DNA of 64,000 nt from Omphalotus guepiniiformis (Eukaryota > Basidiomycota > Agaricomycetes > Agaricales > Omphalotaceae), in assembly GCA_028554645.1 (NCBI GenBank), contig JAQOOI010000017.1, forward strand, positions 682,001 to 746,000. Direction: 5' to 3'. The translations under genes and the position numbers were made by a program. The stretch's first letter is position 1, and every line of letters begins with the position of its first letter. The notes beneath the pieces were generated by a model. That model ran no database searches, was not told where the DNA came from, and saw only the letters and a list, made by a program, of their open reading frames with translations. Shown here in pieces: positions 1-12,392 of this stretch.

Positions 1-204
1 AGGTGTTCGCTCGTTGGATAAACTTGGTAGAGGGGAGAACTAAACATCTCGAGTCGTGTTGTACGTAGATGAAAAACCTCTGAATACGAAGAAATCATCC
101 TATATAATTCAACCCTCATAAATCACCTCATACATAAAAGTAAAACACGAAAACAAAAAAAGAACGCAAAACAAAAAGACGACTCTGGAATTAATATATA
201 GAAT

Positions 205-3200
205 CTACTCCAGCAACTTCCACCTCTTCACAGGTACCATCCTACCACTCTCCCCATTCCCAATCCCAATCCCAACCCTAACACCCCCATCTAAAAACTC
301 AAAACAACTAGAATCACAAAGCCACACGTTCTGATCTAACGTATGATACAGGTTTTTCGTGTCGTTGAATTTGCCTTTGAGTGAGATTGAGATTTCTGGA
401 CTTGGACTTGGAGCTACGGCTGGTCGATCACTTTCCGCAGCGACTGTGACTGCGAGAGCAGAATTCCCTTCCGACGGTGGATTCTCCTTCTCTTTCTCTT
501 TCTCATCCCCCCCTTCCCCTTCCCCTTCCCCGGCCTCCGCCTCGGTAGAAGCACCAGCACCAGCACCCTTCATCACAACATCCCCATCCCCATCCCCATC
601 CTGACCTCCCCCTCGAACATCAAAAGCAAAAGCCCGTATCACATCCTCACCAAACCGAAACTCAATCCACTCTCTCACTCTTGACCTCTCAGTGATGAAA
701 AATCCATACAACTGACGTTGAGTTTCGGACTCGGACGAGGAATGAGATTCGGATGAGGATGAGGACTGGGATGGAGGTGTGTGAGGTTCTGGACGGAGGA
801 TACAACACTCCGAGGAGGAAGAAGAGGAGGAGGAGGAGGAGGAGGAGGAGTCCCATTCGAGTAAAAAGATAGGATGAGAGACCTTCTTCTCGATATCAGC
901 CCCGGTGGCGGTATTCACATCCGTCTTGCGTCGTTTAACAGGTCTTTGTTCCTCTTCACCCTCACCGCCTTCAGAAACCGCAAGAACAGCCGCTCGTAAC
1001 GACTCCGGCTCATACTTGTACCTATCAACCACCATTTAGCCCTCAAACCTCAAATCTAAAACAAATCAACATACCAAGGTTCCGTATCCTTCCCAAAAAC
1101 AACAGTTCTCCCCATAAACAACAACCTCTCATTCCCTTCCACTGCACCTCCACCACCTCCCACTAGACCCCTTCCCCACTCATCCATCCCAACCCCCTCA
1201 TCGACCTCCGCCTCCGCCTCCTCACGTATAACATCCAATGGAACAGCATTCGGCTGTTGTCGTCTCGACCTTGAGGTCCAACGTGGTGTATGAACAGGAT
1301 AACTAGTTTCCCAAAAACCTCCACCTCCACCACCACCTCCACCCGGCCCCCTTCGCCTCTTACGTCCAATAACACTCGTCGTAATAAACGTCCTTGACCC
1401 ATTGATATCGAAATTGGAATCAAAAATCTCCGCACGTCGTTCAGCGTATTCGAGTAACCTCTGCGAACGACTTCGAAGACTTGGACCTCGGAGGGATTTA
1501 GCCTTCACGTCCAAGACGGACGAGAGAGAAATTCGATTTAGTATGACGTTTACTGCATGTGGATGGTTGGGGGAACAACTCACGGGTATAAACTCAACAT
1601 CAACAACTTCAATCGCACTTCCATCATGTCCAATTCCCCAACCAGCACTAAGTAATCCTCTTCCGTCATCTTCTATAGCACTAGGTGTATCTCGATCATC
1701 GTTCTCTACGTCCGTCTCTGCATCCCCATCCGCCGCTTCACTTTCGTTCTTCGTCGTCGAAGTGGTTGGGACGGAATGCTTTTCCTCATTCTCAATAACC
1801 TCTCCTTCCTCTCTCATCGCTAAATCTTCCTCTTTCTTCTTTTCTTCCTCTTTTTGTTTCTGTTTCTGTTTCTGCTTCTGCTTTTGTTGGTGTTTCTGCT
1901 TCTGTTGTTGTTTCTGCGTTTGTTTCGATTTATCACCACCAAGATACTTTTCCCCCATTCCACCCATAAACCTCGCAACGACTTCCTCTTTGCCTCTTCT
2001 ACATGCCACAATGTCCGTTATGCGGTTCTCATCGACAGGGGAATGTCCACTCGGTCCTGCACCAGTCGTAGTCCCAGAAGTCGAAGTACCAGCCCCATTA
2101 GCAGACGCTCCTTTCGTCGTCGTAGTCGTCGTAGAATTCCTCCCCACTTTCTTCCCCGAATCCCCCAAAACCTCCTTCGCCCTCTCAAGCCCAACAACTT
2201 CCTCCCTAACGCCAAGACACCTAATAACCCTCAACCTAACCCTCATATCCTTCCCTTCCATCCTAGCCTTTCTCGCACCAGACCAACTCACCCACCCCGA
2301 ATGTACAGCACATAAAAATACATCAGAGTCGTCTGTGTATATCCTCCTCTTGCTGTTTCCCCTTCCTCTATTAACGTCTAATGGAGGACCAGGAAAGTGC
2401 TTTCCCCTTCCTCGTTCACGTTCGCGTTCTCGGTCCCAACCACCATGTGAAGAAGTGGGTACGAGTAAACCTCCACCCCAAATCCTCAGTTCGCGCTCCT
2501 TGGTTGGTTTTTCAAGTGGGATGAAACCAGAGGGTATGATGATAGTTACGAGAGTTTCGCTATCTAGCATCTCTGGATCGTCTTTTTCGTCTCGGTCAAC
2601 TTGTGGGGCGGGAGGAGTAGGTAGACGTTCTTCGAGGTTTATAACAATGGGTTGATTAGCTTTAGGTTCTTCTTTCTCTTCAGCACCATCGACAACCATT
2701 TTATCATCCGCATCCCTCTTGACAACCCACGTCGATTGATCGAAAAAGTAAGGAAAAGGAGTTTGTGGCCAAACGAAGGTTCCAAGGTCGATTTTAACCT
2801 TGCTCTTGACCTGTCTTTCTTTTTCTTTTTCTTCTTCAACACCCGTCGACTCGGGAGGCATCGGCATCGGCATCGGCATCGGCATCTGATCTCTCGCAGG
2901 AGGTCCATGAATGATCTCTTCATCAACAACCGCCTCTGGATAAAATGCCTCCCTTCTCCTCCCGGGTGGATCACCAGCGTCAACGACAGCACCTTCCAAC
3001 TCGACGCTATTGACTCCGCCGGCACCAGTAGGAGTCCCAGAGCCAATAGCAGCCAACCTAATCCTCTCCCTTTCTCTCTCCCTAAACACTTCCCTATGTT
3101 CCCTCTCCCTAATCTCGCGTGGATCACGATGCAAGACCTCTCGTTCCCTGTCTCTGTCGCGGTCACGTGTGTCGATGGGTGCGGGAGTAGCGGAAGCGGA

Positions 3201-4696
3201 AGCGGATACGGATACGGAAGAGGGACGATGATTGGGTAATGGAATAGGATGATGATGATGAGGAATTCCATGTCCAAGATGAGCACCATGAAAAGGCAAT
3301 TCAATAATCTCACGCTCTCTTCTTTTAAAATCCAAAGAATGTCTTGATCTCCTCTCTCTTCCTCTCAAATATTCTCTTTCTCTCTCAGAACTTGGCACCA
3401 ACACACCCATTCCCATCCCAGCAGGTGGTCCAATCGCCTTTACTCGAATATTCCCAGACGAATACTCTTCAATCTCCTGAACACGCTCTCTAACGCTCAA
3501 CCACTCCCCATCCCCTCTATCCCTCTCTCTTTCCCCTCTATCCCTCTCCCGCTGCTGAGATGTCAACCCAGGAACAAATTGCGTATGGAACTGATTCTGA
3601 AACTGTCGTTGTGGTTCAGCTTTATTCCCATTCCCATTCGTAGATCCAGAACCAGCATCATCACTACCCTTTCCAACATTCAAATTCAACACCGCGCCTC
3701 CAACAGCCGCCACCGCAGCAGCAGATGCAGAGCTATTCTGTGAACCCATATTGACAACCGAAGTCATCGATCCGAGGGGACTCACTGCAACCGACGCAGG
3801 AGGGGGAGCTTGAGCAGCTTGTGCACTAACGTGCATCTGCTGCTGCTGTGCTTGCTGCTGAGCGAGTTGATGTTGTTGGTGAGAATGTTGATGCTGAGGA
3901 GGAACGAGAGCGAGTGTTCCTGGTTGTGGAGCAGATATCGGGGCAGGTATAGGTACAGAGTGATGCATCCCAGATGATCCCTGCTGCTGCTGTGGTGGTA
4001 CTGGTGGTGGTGGTGGTGGTGCCGACCTAGTAGAAACTACATTCTCTGAATGATGATGATGTATATGATGCGCAGAACTAGGTCTTCTTTGTCTTGAACC
4101 TTCATTTTCGTCTTCTTCTAGAGTAAATCAGATAAAGAATTTTTACTTTAAAACGTATACTCACCGAAAATAGGATTTTTTCTTTCACCTTGCCAATCCA
4201 TGATATTCAAAATCCTAGCCTCCTTTTCTACACCACCGTTACGGTCGACGGAGATCCCGGACGGAGCTCGGCCGGGGTGGGAAGAGCTCTGACCCCACAC
4301 ACCTGCCTGTGGTGGAGGAGGCGGTGGTTCACCTGCTCGAGGGGATGGTGAATTCAGCTGTTGTACTGGTGAACGAACAGCTGGTCGAGCGCCTGGAGGA
4401 AAGTTGACGGGATGAGAATGTGCTATTCCAGGAGAAGAATGAGAATGAGATGGTTGTCTAGTTCGATTCGGTGATGATGCATGGTAAGAAGATGAAGAAG
4501 TTGAAGAGGAAGAAGCAGTAACCACTGCAGTATTCGTCGTTGTGTTGCTCGTCGATGGAGGCCACTGAACCTGATTCGTAGGCGGAGGAGGAGGAGGAGG
4601 AGCAGAAGTAGAATTAGGACTATTACTACTCCCAAAACTATTAGCCCTCCTTCTTTCATCAGAAGGCGAGTCTTGTAGTAGCGCAGCGACGTTCAT
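205..4696 (-). CDS. RXT3: Rxt3-like subunit of the Rpd3L histone deacetylase complex
   Basis: Three exons read 4696-4165, 4117-1075 and 1021-205, with introns of 47 and 53 nt (GT-AG), and sum to 1,463 codons. The recognisable core is in exon 2: a block KIDLGTFVWPQTPFPYFF, then IIIPSGFIPLEKPTKERELRIWGGG, and after a basic linker RRIYTDDSDVFLCAVHSGW, which is the Rxt3 family signature (residue ring IYTDDSDV plus HSGW). The rest is long low-complexity sequence: Pro/Gln/His-rich N-terminus, Arg/Glu/Asp repeats, KQ repeats, Ser runs. Rxt3 is known as a subunit of the large Rpd3 histone deacetylase complex in the nucleus. The protein is much longer than yeast Rxt3, which fits basidiomycete low-complexity expansion. 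The exon 2/3 junction gives an uninterrupted EPWYKYEPESLR. Family call fairly sure; role inferred from family. Confidence 0.75.
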
Positions 4697-4809
4697 GACA
4701 ATTCAACTCAAAGATTCTTTTCCCAACAAACACAAGTTCAATAAAGATCCACGATAAACACGTGGTCAAAGATCTTCACGTAATATAAAATACATAGATG
4801 AGTAATACA
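4697..4809. other. Spacer between ETT1 stop and RXT3 start
   Basis: About 110 nt separate the ETT1 stop from the RXT3 start codon, both genes on the minus strand. It must hold the ETT1 3' end and the RXT3 5' leader. It is AT-rich; no specific motif is claimed. Confidence 0.5.
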
Positions 4810-6986
4810 CTATGACACATCCATTTTATCTGCGTAGCCTAGATCAATCTCTCCTCCGCTCTCCTTCTCTGCACGTAGATACAACTCCTCCCTCTCTCCT
4901 TCATCAACACTCAAATTAGCCAGCGTAACCAACGCCTCTGCAAGTAAATTCCTCAACTCTTCATCTCCTTCAACTTCTTCCTCAACAACCGTCGCTGACC
5001 CTTTAGCTTTCTCGAAAAACGAAACTGCATCTTGAAGTGCGTCTCTAGCTTCTTCAGCTTCTTCAGATCCTAAAACACTCTCATCTCCTCTATCCAATGC
5101 ATCTTCAAACTCTTCAGCCCTAGCCGTACCCACAATCAAACAACATCGACCTCGAGCACGGTTAATAGCTCCTCTCCACGAATCAACATCAGCCTCCATC
5201 TTCATCTGGTTAAACACAGAATCAGCCCATGAAGCCCAATACTGTCTCTCAGACGTCACATCAAGTTTCTCCGCAAGCAACAGCACCTCGGACGCAATCG
5301 TAAACAGCTCTTTCGCTCTCGAAAACGATTCAGGCTGTGTAGTCCCCGACGGTCCACCACTTGACAAAGCAGCTTTACCAGTAGGTAAAACATGATGAGG
5401 ATGTGGCATATGAAATATCCCTCGAGAGAATTGATCCATAGCGAGCTTCATCAAATCATTCGCAGAGGATCTTAACAACGACATTCGCCTCGTTACTGGC
5501 GGTCTCCGTTGTGCGATGATAAAAAATGGTGATTCGGGTGGCCAGGTGGGTTCTTCGTCTGCAGCAAAAGGACTCTGTTGAAACCCGCCAAACATCGACA
5601 TCGACATCGGCATTGTCGCTGTCGGCGGCGGCGGCGATGATAAAGAAGTCCGTGCTCTCGTGACTGTCTCGTCAGCTAGACAGACTAATGTCCTTCCCCA
5701 CACTATCGCCATGCGCCAGTCTTCTGGTCCACTATTCGCGTTCCATCCACTCGTCCTACTAGGCAAGTTCTCCCCTGTCTCAAACACATCCAACGCAGCA
5801 AGCCAATACTGCGTTGGTGTATTTGGTTCACCAGGTAATGCGAGTGAAGGATCTTGCGCTATCAGGTTACCGAATAAGAACAGCGAAGTGCCAAGTATCG
5901 CGTGGAATGCCGTGGGTAGTTCGATGCATTTGCTACAATAGTAATTCAGTTACACACACACTAGCTCCGTCCCCCCCCAAAAAAAACGTACCATGTAGGA
6001 AAAGGTTTTGAATCACAATTTTCATTCGCCCAGTCTCTATGTAACCTCTCGTCCGGAGGTGTAAGTGTTTCGGGCGAGTGTCCTGGTATATTCGTCGGAT
6101 TCGTGAACAACACCGACGGGTCTTGATAGAATAATAAGAATCGATGACATTCGTGTACAACGCCACGAATAAGTGGGAGTGCTTCAGCTGCATCGTCACC
6201 TATAAAGCATGCCTAAATTAGCCCAACGACCTCAACGAACAAAAAAAAACACCTACTCTCATACTGCTCAACAGCCTTTGAAAAAAGATCCTTCAAATCC
6301 TCCCAGTCTTCAAAATCACACGTAGCCTTCTCCTCTCCAACACCCTTGTTACCCACCATCTGTAAACTCGGGTTCAAATTGACCAACGAAGAGGTATCCA
6401 TAATCCTCGTCCTTCTCGTCCAACTACTTTCCCTCTTCTCCGTGACCTTGTGGTGATGATGATGATGATGATGCGAATGCGAATGGTTATGCAAAAGCAA
6501 ATGCGAAGTCGTCAACGGTGGACTCCTACTACACTGCCTCGAATAATCCCAAAAATAAACTTCGTCACCACTAACACTGCTGCTGCTCCCACTACAACAA
6601 CTCAAATTATCCGATAAAGACCTAGACCTCGACAACCTCCTTCTCTTTGATCGCGTGCTCGAAGCTGACGAACCAACTTCAAACTCGTCTCGATCGTTAT
6701 CGTCGTCGTCGTCGTGGTATCCGTCGGTTTCAGAGTTTTCGTTAAAGTTGGAATGAGAGTCGTGTGAATCAACGTCGACGTCGTTATCGGTGTCAGAGGA
6801 ATCGTGAAAGGAACTTTGGCTACGTTCCTGAAGCAGGCAACGTGGCGGCGCCGAAAGTGTCACACGGGCCCTCCAAAGCCCTTTTGGCCGGTCGACCTTT
6901 TTCCTTGGCTTCACGGTGGTGCTAGAGGACGCTGTGGTAGTCGTACGAGAAGGCGATGGCCTCTGCGCGAAGAAATAGGTTGCCAT
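4810..6986 (-). CDS. ETT1: ETT1-like enhancer of translation termination
   Basis: Three exons, 6986-6257, 6199-5992 and 5932-4810, introns 57 and 59 nt, give 686 codons. The start chosen is MATYFFAQRPSPSRT; an earlier in-frame ATG exists but lies in leader-like sequence. The N-terminal third is disordered, with acidic, Ser/Arg-rich and His-rich runs. The conserved part begins with a segment around EDLKDLFSKAVEQYE followed, across intron 1, by LPLIRGVVHECHRFL, which matches the VHEC signature of the ETT1 family, then TPR-like helices to the end (QYWLAALDVFETGE, ALVTLANLSVDEGE). ETT1 proteins are nuclear factors that support stop-codon recognition and interact genetically with release factors. 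Longer than yeast ETT1 through the disordered N-terminus. Family call is good; function is by family. Confidence 0.75.
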
Positions 6987-7467
6987 CGAGGGGAGAATTA
7001 GGGAATATAATAGAGTGTTGTGTGTGTGTAGTAGCAAGTGTGGGGAAGTAGGGGGGTGTATAGACCAGTCCTTTGTTACGACCCTTTGTAGAGGGGCAGC
7101 CACAACTCCACTCGTTTCGTCGTCGCGAACAGAAATATAAAAAAGAGAAAGAAAAAAAATCTTGTATCTCTCTCGGGAATGGTGTATATATTTATTTCTA
7201 TATGTCTCTCCCCCTCGAATTCTGGACCCATCAACTGGATTGGATGGACCTAGTATAGACCTCATAGACCCGTCTTGCCTAAAAGTCTAGAGCCTGGAGC
7301 TCGTGGCCTATCGCCTCCACCTCACCCGTCCCTCCGATCACTTGCCGGTCTTTTCTCATTGGTTCACGCCTAGTCCAGCCAACCACAGGTCCAGAACAAT
7401 CTCCAAGGCTGTTCATAACTTTTTCAAAATAAAAACAAAATAGTCATTATTAAATCCTATATTACTT
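6987..7467. other. Upstream region of ETT1, downstream of the DPP gene
   Basis: About 480 nt without a supported gene, between two minus-strand genes. It should contain the ETT1 promoter and leader and the 3' end of the dipeptidyl peptidase. There is a short GT run near 7019-7028 and A/T-rich sequence near 7140-7200. I see no other structure. Confidence 0.4.
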
Positions 7468-10400
7468 TCACCATCCACGTCTACGTCCTCCTTTACCCCA
7501 TTTCTCCTCCAAAAACTCCAGCATGTACTCGTACACCTCCCTGTACGCTCCCCGTTTGCTTATACTGTGATCACTGCATTATTGGTTCGTCAGTAGCCAA
7601 CGCAACCAATCAGCATTCATCCCGCCAACAGGGTAACGAGTTATAATAAACGAACCTATCGGTGAACATCCTAAATCTGAACTTCCGGACCTGGGCCGCT
7701 GTGAACATATCAAGCAAATGGGCCGAGTTGGCGTAATGCACATTGTCGTCTGCGCTTCCGTGGGCCAATAGAAAGTCAACGTGATGGAATCCGGTCACAT
7801 TCGATACCGACGCATTGATGTAACCCCCTGGGTTCACTTCTGGAAGGTTCATGTATCTCTCTGTATATATAGAGTCTAGAGGTCCAGATTAGTCTCTTTT
7901 TCTGGTGTGACCGCAGCGCGCAAATTGTCATATGAAAAACCCATCGCGGTGGGAAGACTCACCGTACAATCTCCAGCTGGTCACAGGCTAAATTCAACAT
8001 CAGAAAATACATATAGATTTGTAAAATCATCCTCCCCTTCAACTCACCGCGACGGCCATTCCAAGCGAATGGATTCCAGCATCAGCTTCTACAACTTTGG
8101 AAGTCATGAAACCGCCATATGACTAGAGGAAACCATCGACACCGCCCAAATGTCAGTACAGCACATGATGAGAAAAAGGCTAATTGCCACAGGTACCAAC
8201 CCAACCCCAGATACCAATACGTTTCGGATCCACGTATTCTTTAGCTGCCCATATCCTATGTACCCCAAGAGGAGGTAAATCAAACGGACCAATCAGCACA
8301 AGATCCCGACAAACTCAATCAGAGTCTCGACGGGTCTCGCCACGGCCGCTTGGCACCGACAAAGCCCCGTCCGCCCAAAAACAAATCGATAGGGCATCCC
8401 GGGCGCACACCCCGCGCACATGAAATCAAGTCGGGGAGATGGTAAGCAAGCAGGCATGTAACGTACCTGGCAGCATTGATCTGATCAATCGTCTCAAAGT
8501 AACCCAAATTACTCTTCACAGGATTCCTCAGCTTCCTCCCTTTGTACCCTGTACCCCTGCCATCCACAGTAACGACGATGTACTGCATCCCGCAGGCAAG
8601 GTAGTCAGACCAATCGCGTCCATACCGCATATGCACCATCTGGCTGAATGGACCACCATATCTAGACGTAACAGATTTCATTCTGGCTGTACGCTAAAAG
8701 TGTTTCGACAACTCACACGTAGAACAAGACGGCATACTTGGTGCGCCCAGAATCGTCCATCCGCGGTGGCCGGAGCTCCTTCACGTTCAGTTCTGTTAAT
8801 ACACACGTTCACGCACACACACACCACCGCGTAAGCACCAGACGAGAGACTATATAACCGCACTCACCATAACCGTCGCTTTCTATCGTCGAATAAATCA
8901 CAGTCGGCAACTCAAACTCGCTGGTGATGTTGCTGAGCGCGTCGTTAGTGGTCAGTACATAGTCAAAATCTGTTACGACACTTTAGTGAATTCGAACCTG
9001 AACAGCGCGACCTAGCATTACTCACTAGTGTTATTGACTTGTATAATCCTCTGCCAAGGTGTATTAGGCCCTTGGTAGCTCAACAAATAGAATCCCGCTT
9101 GAGGAGAAAAGCTCGCGGCGTAGTACGCAGGATCCTCCGCTTTCGTTAACCAGTTCAAGCCCACAGCGTCGGGAGAGCTCGTAGTCGGTATCCGGGCCGA
9201 AAATACATGTCGTTCGATGGAAGATGGGTTAGCAGCTTCGAAGTACCTGTTTAGAGGGATGAATGGACATCCCTATCATGACGAATACAAGACCAGTACG
9301 TACACGATGCCGGCCTTAGGGTCAACTCCCTTGATTCCACCGCTGACCTCCCATTCGCTCTTACGGTTGGTTTCCCATTCGCCAGAGGTCAGGAAGCGAG
9401 GCGTGCTCGAATTGGCCGGGCTAAATAATGCAATATGGTTGTACCCTTCTGGAGTAGGCAGAACGTCGAGATATGCAGCTGCTTCAAAGATACCCAATTT
9501 GGATGGTAATGGGTATATGTTTTGACCCTACAAGAACGAGTTGTGCGTTCATTAGCAGATGTACCCATCCAGTAAAGGGAATTGATGACGCGAGAAAGAA
9601 AAGTTTATACACACATGATCTATCCACCCATCGTCTCCTTCCTCTCCCAATTTCCCAAGCTTCCGTGCGACTTGGCCGCGCGAACGAGCTTGGTCGTCAG
9701 AACCGGCAAAGTCGAAGAAGACGACATGTCCATCGTCGGCGTTCCTGTTCACCTCTTTCAAGACAAGCTGCTCATCATCAACCCATTTCAATTCGGAAAT
9801 AATGCTATTCTCAACCGGGTGTCTCCCTTCCCAGTCTAGCTCTAAGATGTGATTCTCAGCAGGAAGTTCCATGTTCACGGCATTATCATCATCCAAGAAC
9901 TTTCCAAGGTCGAAAACATGAACAGACACGAGTGGATTGTTGTATCCCGGCTTGGGATACTTCATCTTAACCTCGGATGTATACGGAATGACAGCATTGT
10001 TGTCCGAGGTGGGGTTGTATACGGGGAAAGAGAATTCGTCTACAGAGGTTTCGTCGAGGCTGAGGAAAGCGATCTTTTGCGAATCAGGGGACCACCATAG
10101 GGTATAGTCGGCAGAGAAAACCTCTTCTTCGTAGACCCAATCTGGCACGCCATGGAAGAGTGAGGTATTTCCAGAGGCGGTTACTCGGATGGGCACGGTG
10201 GAAGCACTGTTCAGGGTAGAAACTTAGACATTGTAAAGTACAGCGAAGCAAAGACGTACAGAGGAGAATTGAGCACGTAGAGATCATTATTTGAAACATA
10301 GGCTATTGATTGCCCTGTCGGCGACCAGGTAGCATAGGCAGTAACGGGAGGATAAGAAGGAGGTATTATTGGGTGAGTAGACTGTTCAGCAATATTGTGC

Positions 10401-11277
10401 ACATAGTAGTTGCCAAAACTTGAGCTTCGCCATTGCTACTCGGGACAGTATAAGAAAGAAAACACCGAAGCTATAAAGGTAAAGACATGCCTTCGTGTAG
10501 TCAGCTTTCACTAGTATATATTTCATGTCTGGAGAAAGACTCCAGCTAGCAAATGACAGTGGTACCCCAGATTCCTGCGAAACTTCGTTAATGACAAAGT
10601 CTCTCTGCGAGGTAAAGGTAACTCACGCCTTGAATGGTGCGCACATCTACCAGGTCTGTGGTAGTATTCGTTTTTAGATCCACCAATTTAATGATCCCAT
10701 TGTCCTGGAGGGAGAATACACCATCGCCAGCTAAAGTCGCGTACTTAGCACTACTAGCTTAAGGCACGACAGCGCACGCACCTTCTGGGACCCAGGAGAT
10801 GGAGGACTGCTGAGCATAAAAAGTCCCATTGAATATATGATCCATGGTGATCTTTCTGAAGCCGGGGATACGGTACGCAGTACCGACATACGTGCGAGCA
10901 GCAATCATACCTATCACTGCGGAAATAGAGACGAGTGTAACGAGTGTGATGACAATGAATTTCAGACTTGATGCGCGCTGAACGTGTCACTGTCAGCCCA
11001 AATGCATGCATAACTCGACTGCGTAACTCACCCTTTGTACCGGAGTCAATCCATAGCTCGAGCGCAAGTTTCCAGCTTCTGCTAGTCTCGGCGATAAAGG
11101 AGCTTTCTCAAGCAAGCTATCCTCCTCCTCCGAGTCAGAGCTCGGTGCGTCAAAAGGACCATCGCCGTAGTAAGTCACTGGTTTCGAGACAGATCGAGTG
11201 GATTTCACGGAAGCAGCGATGGTGGATGTATCGCTAGGCTCTTCTGTGTCTAGCCGCTCATAGCTGGACGCCCTCAT
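7468..11277 (-). CDS. Type II membrane dipeptidyl aminopeptidase (DPP IV/STE13-like, S9B)
   Basis: A gene of more than ten short exons. The first exon (11277-11032) encodes an acidic Ser-rich cytoplasmic tail; exon 2 (from 10977) opens with a hydrophobic segment FIVITLVTLVSISAVIGMIA, a single signal-anchor. The beta-propeller part includes DWVYEEEVF, the DPP IV glutamate motif that binds the substrate N-terminus. The catalytic domain carries the nucleophile motif GWSYGG (split by an intron at about 8120-8200), the Asp motif HGSADDNVHY near 7735 and the His in FTDSDHSI, reconstructed across the last intron. All three catalytic residues are present, so the enzyme should be active. It would cleave X-Pro/X-Ala dipeptides in the Golgi or vacuole lumen. 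One intron (10490-10436) is GC-AG. Shares a roughly 295-nt divergent upstream region with SYS1. Confidence 0.9.
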
Positions 11278-11572
11278 TGTAGAGAAGATGCCGGGCTAGT
11301 TCCACTGAGAAAAGATCCACACAAAGAAAGAAGAAGCACTATGTCGGTCGAGGATTTTGGCTATGTTAGTAGGTTGTACAGCCCGGCACTTTGTCGGTAT
11401 TCCCAGTTTCAATTTGGGAATACCTGCTCACTGATTAGTAATAGTCATAATGTCGATCGTTGAATATCGAGCCACGTGGTACAAGATACGACTGACCCTA
11501 ACCCTACTCAGCCGGACTTGTTATTCTTTAACACTCTTCGTTGGATGGATTACTGCTCAGACTTCCACTGAA
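11278..11572. promoter_or_regulatory. Divergent promoter region DPP / SYS1
   Basis: About 295 nt lie between the start codon of the minus-strand dipeptidyl peptidase and that of plus-strand SYS1. Both promoters must lie here. Both encoded proteins act in the late Golgi/endomembrane route by family knowledge, which makes shared control possible but unproven. Confidence 0.5.
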
Positions 11573-12392
11573 ATGGCATCGCAGGCAGTAACGAACTGGG
11601 ACCCTGTTCTTCTAATATCTCAGGCTCGTACTCATTTTATTCGAATCTTGTACAAAAAACCAACAAAAGTTATCTCAGATCGTGTCAATGCAGACCCTTC
11701 ATTATCTGACACTCTCCATATTCGTTCCGCCCCTGCTCACCTTGTTCGCCGAACCTACTTCTCTTACCTATGAAGGCGGTGCCAGTAACGTTGGTGAGTC
11801 GTGATTCACCCTCGAATTGGGTTCACACTCGAACTTCGTGAAACTAGGAATGGTCATGGACTGGCGAGAGATGGCCGGACGACCTACCGTACGAGGAATT
11901 CATGACAGCGAAAAGTGGGGATCAACCTCTTGGGCTTGGAGTGGAGGAAAAGTAATTGGCTTCACGTGGCAGGAGGACCGGTTGAAGGGTGCTGACCCAG
12001 TTCGTGGATGGATAATTGCGTTCTGTTGGATGCTGGCATGTTCTGCAGAGTACGTCTGGCCCTTTCTGAAGCGGAGATTTCTTACCCACGTTTCACTCTT
12101 TAGCATTTACTACCTTTATACCCTCATCAGGCGTCCACGACTAATTCTCGATTTTGCACTTACCCTAGTTTTCAACCATCTTGTTCTAACGACATATTAC
12201 TCATCAACGATACCAACCTCGCTCTTTTTCTGGGTTGTTATGCTTGCCGGGGCGGCTATGACTGTCGTTATAGCTGAGCAACTGTGTGTGAAACGCGAGA
12301 TGACCGATGGCTTGAATGTGGCACCGGTCCAGGCGCAGGAAGATGAGCTGGAGGATATGGAGCTAGGGCAGCTTTTACCTCGGAGGGACTAG
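11573..12392 (+). CDS. SYS1: SYS1-like Golgi integral membrane protein
   Basis: Four exons, 11573-11623, 11679-11793, 11848-12049 and 12104-12392, total 218 codons. The protein starts MASQAVTNWDPVLLISQ and continues IVSMQTLHYLTLSIFVPPLL, the SYS1 family N-terminus, followed by further membrane segments (RGWIIAFCWMLACSA, LILDFALTLVFNHLVLTTYY, SLFFWVVMLAGAAMTVVIAE) and the C-terminal EQLCVKREM. Four membrane passes are expected. SYS1 recruits the Arl3/ARFRP1 GTPase to the trans-Golgi. Length fits the family. Intron 1 (11624-11678) is GC-AG. Intron 3 (12050-12103) is 54 nt, in phase and stop-free, so its retention would only insert 18 residues; alignment with the family supports splicing it out. 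Confidence 0.88.

Noticed and set aside
1402..2655. Long plus-strand open frame (417 codons) opposite RXT3
   Set aside because: It is the antisense shadow of low-complexity RXT3 coding sequence, full of Ser/Phe/Cys runs, with no domain.
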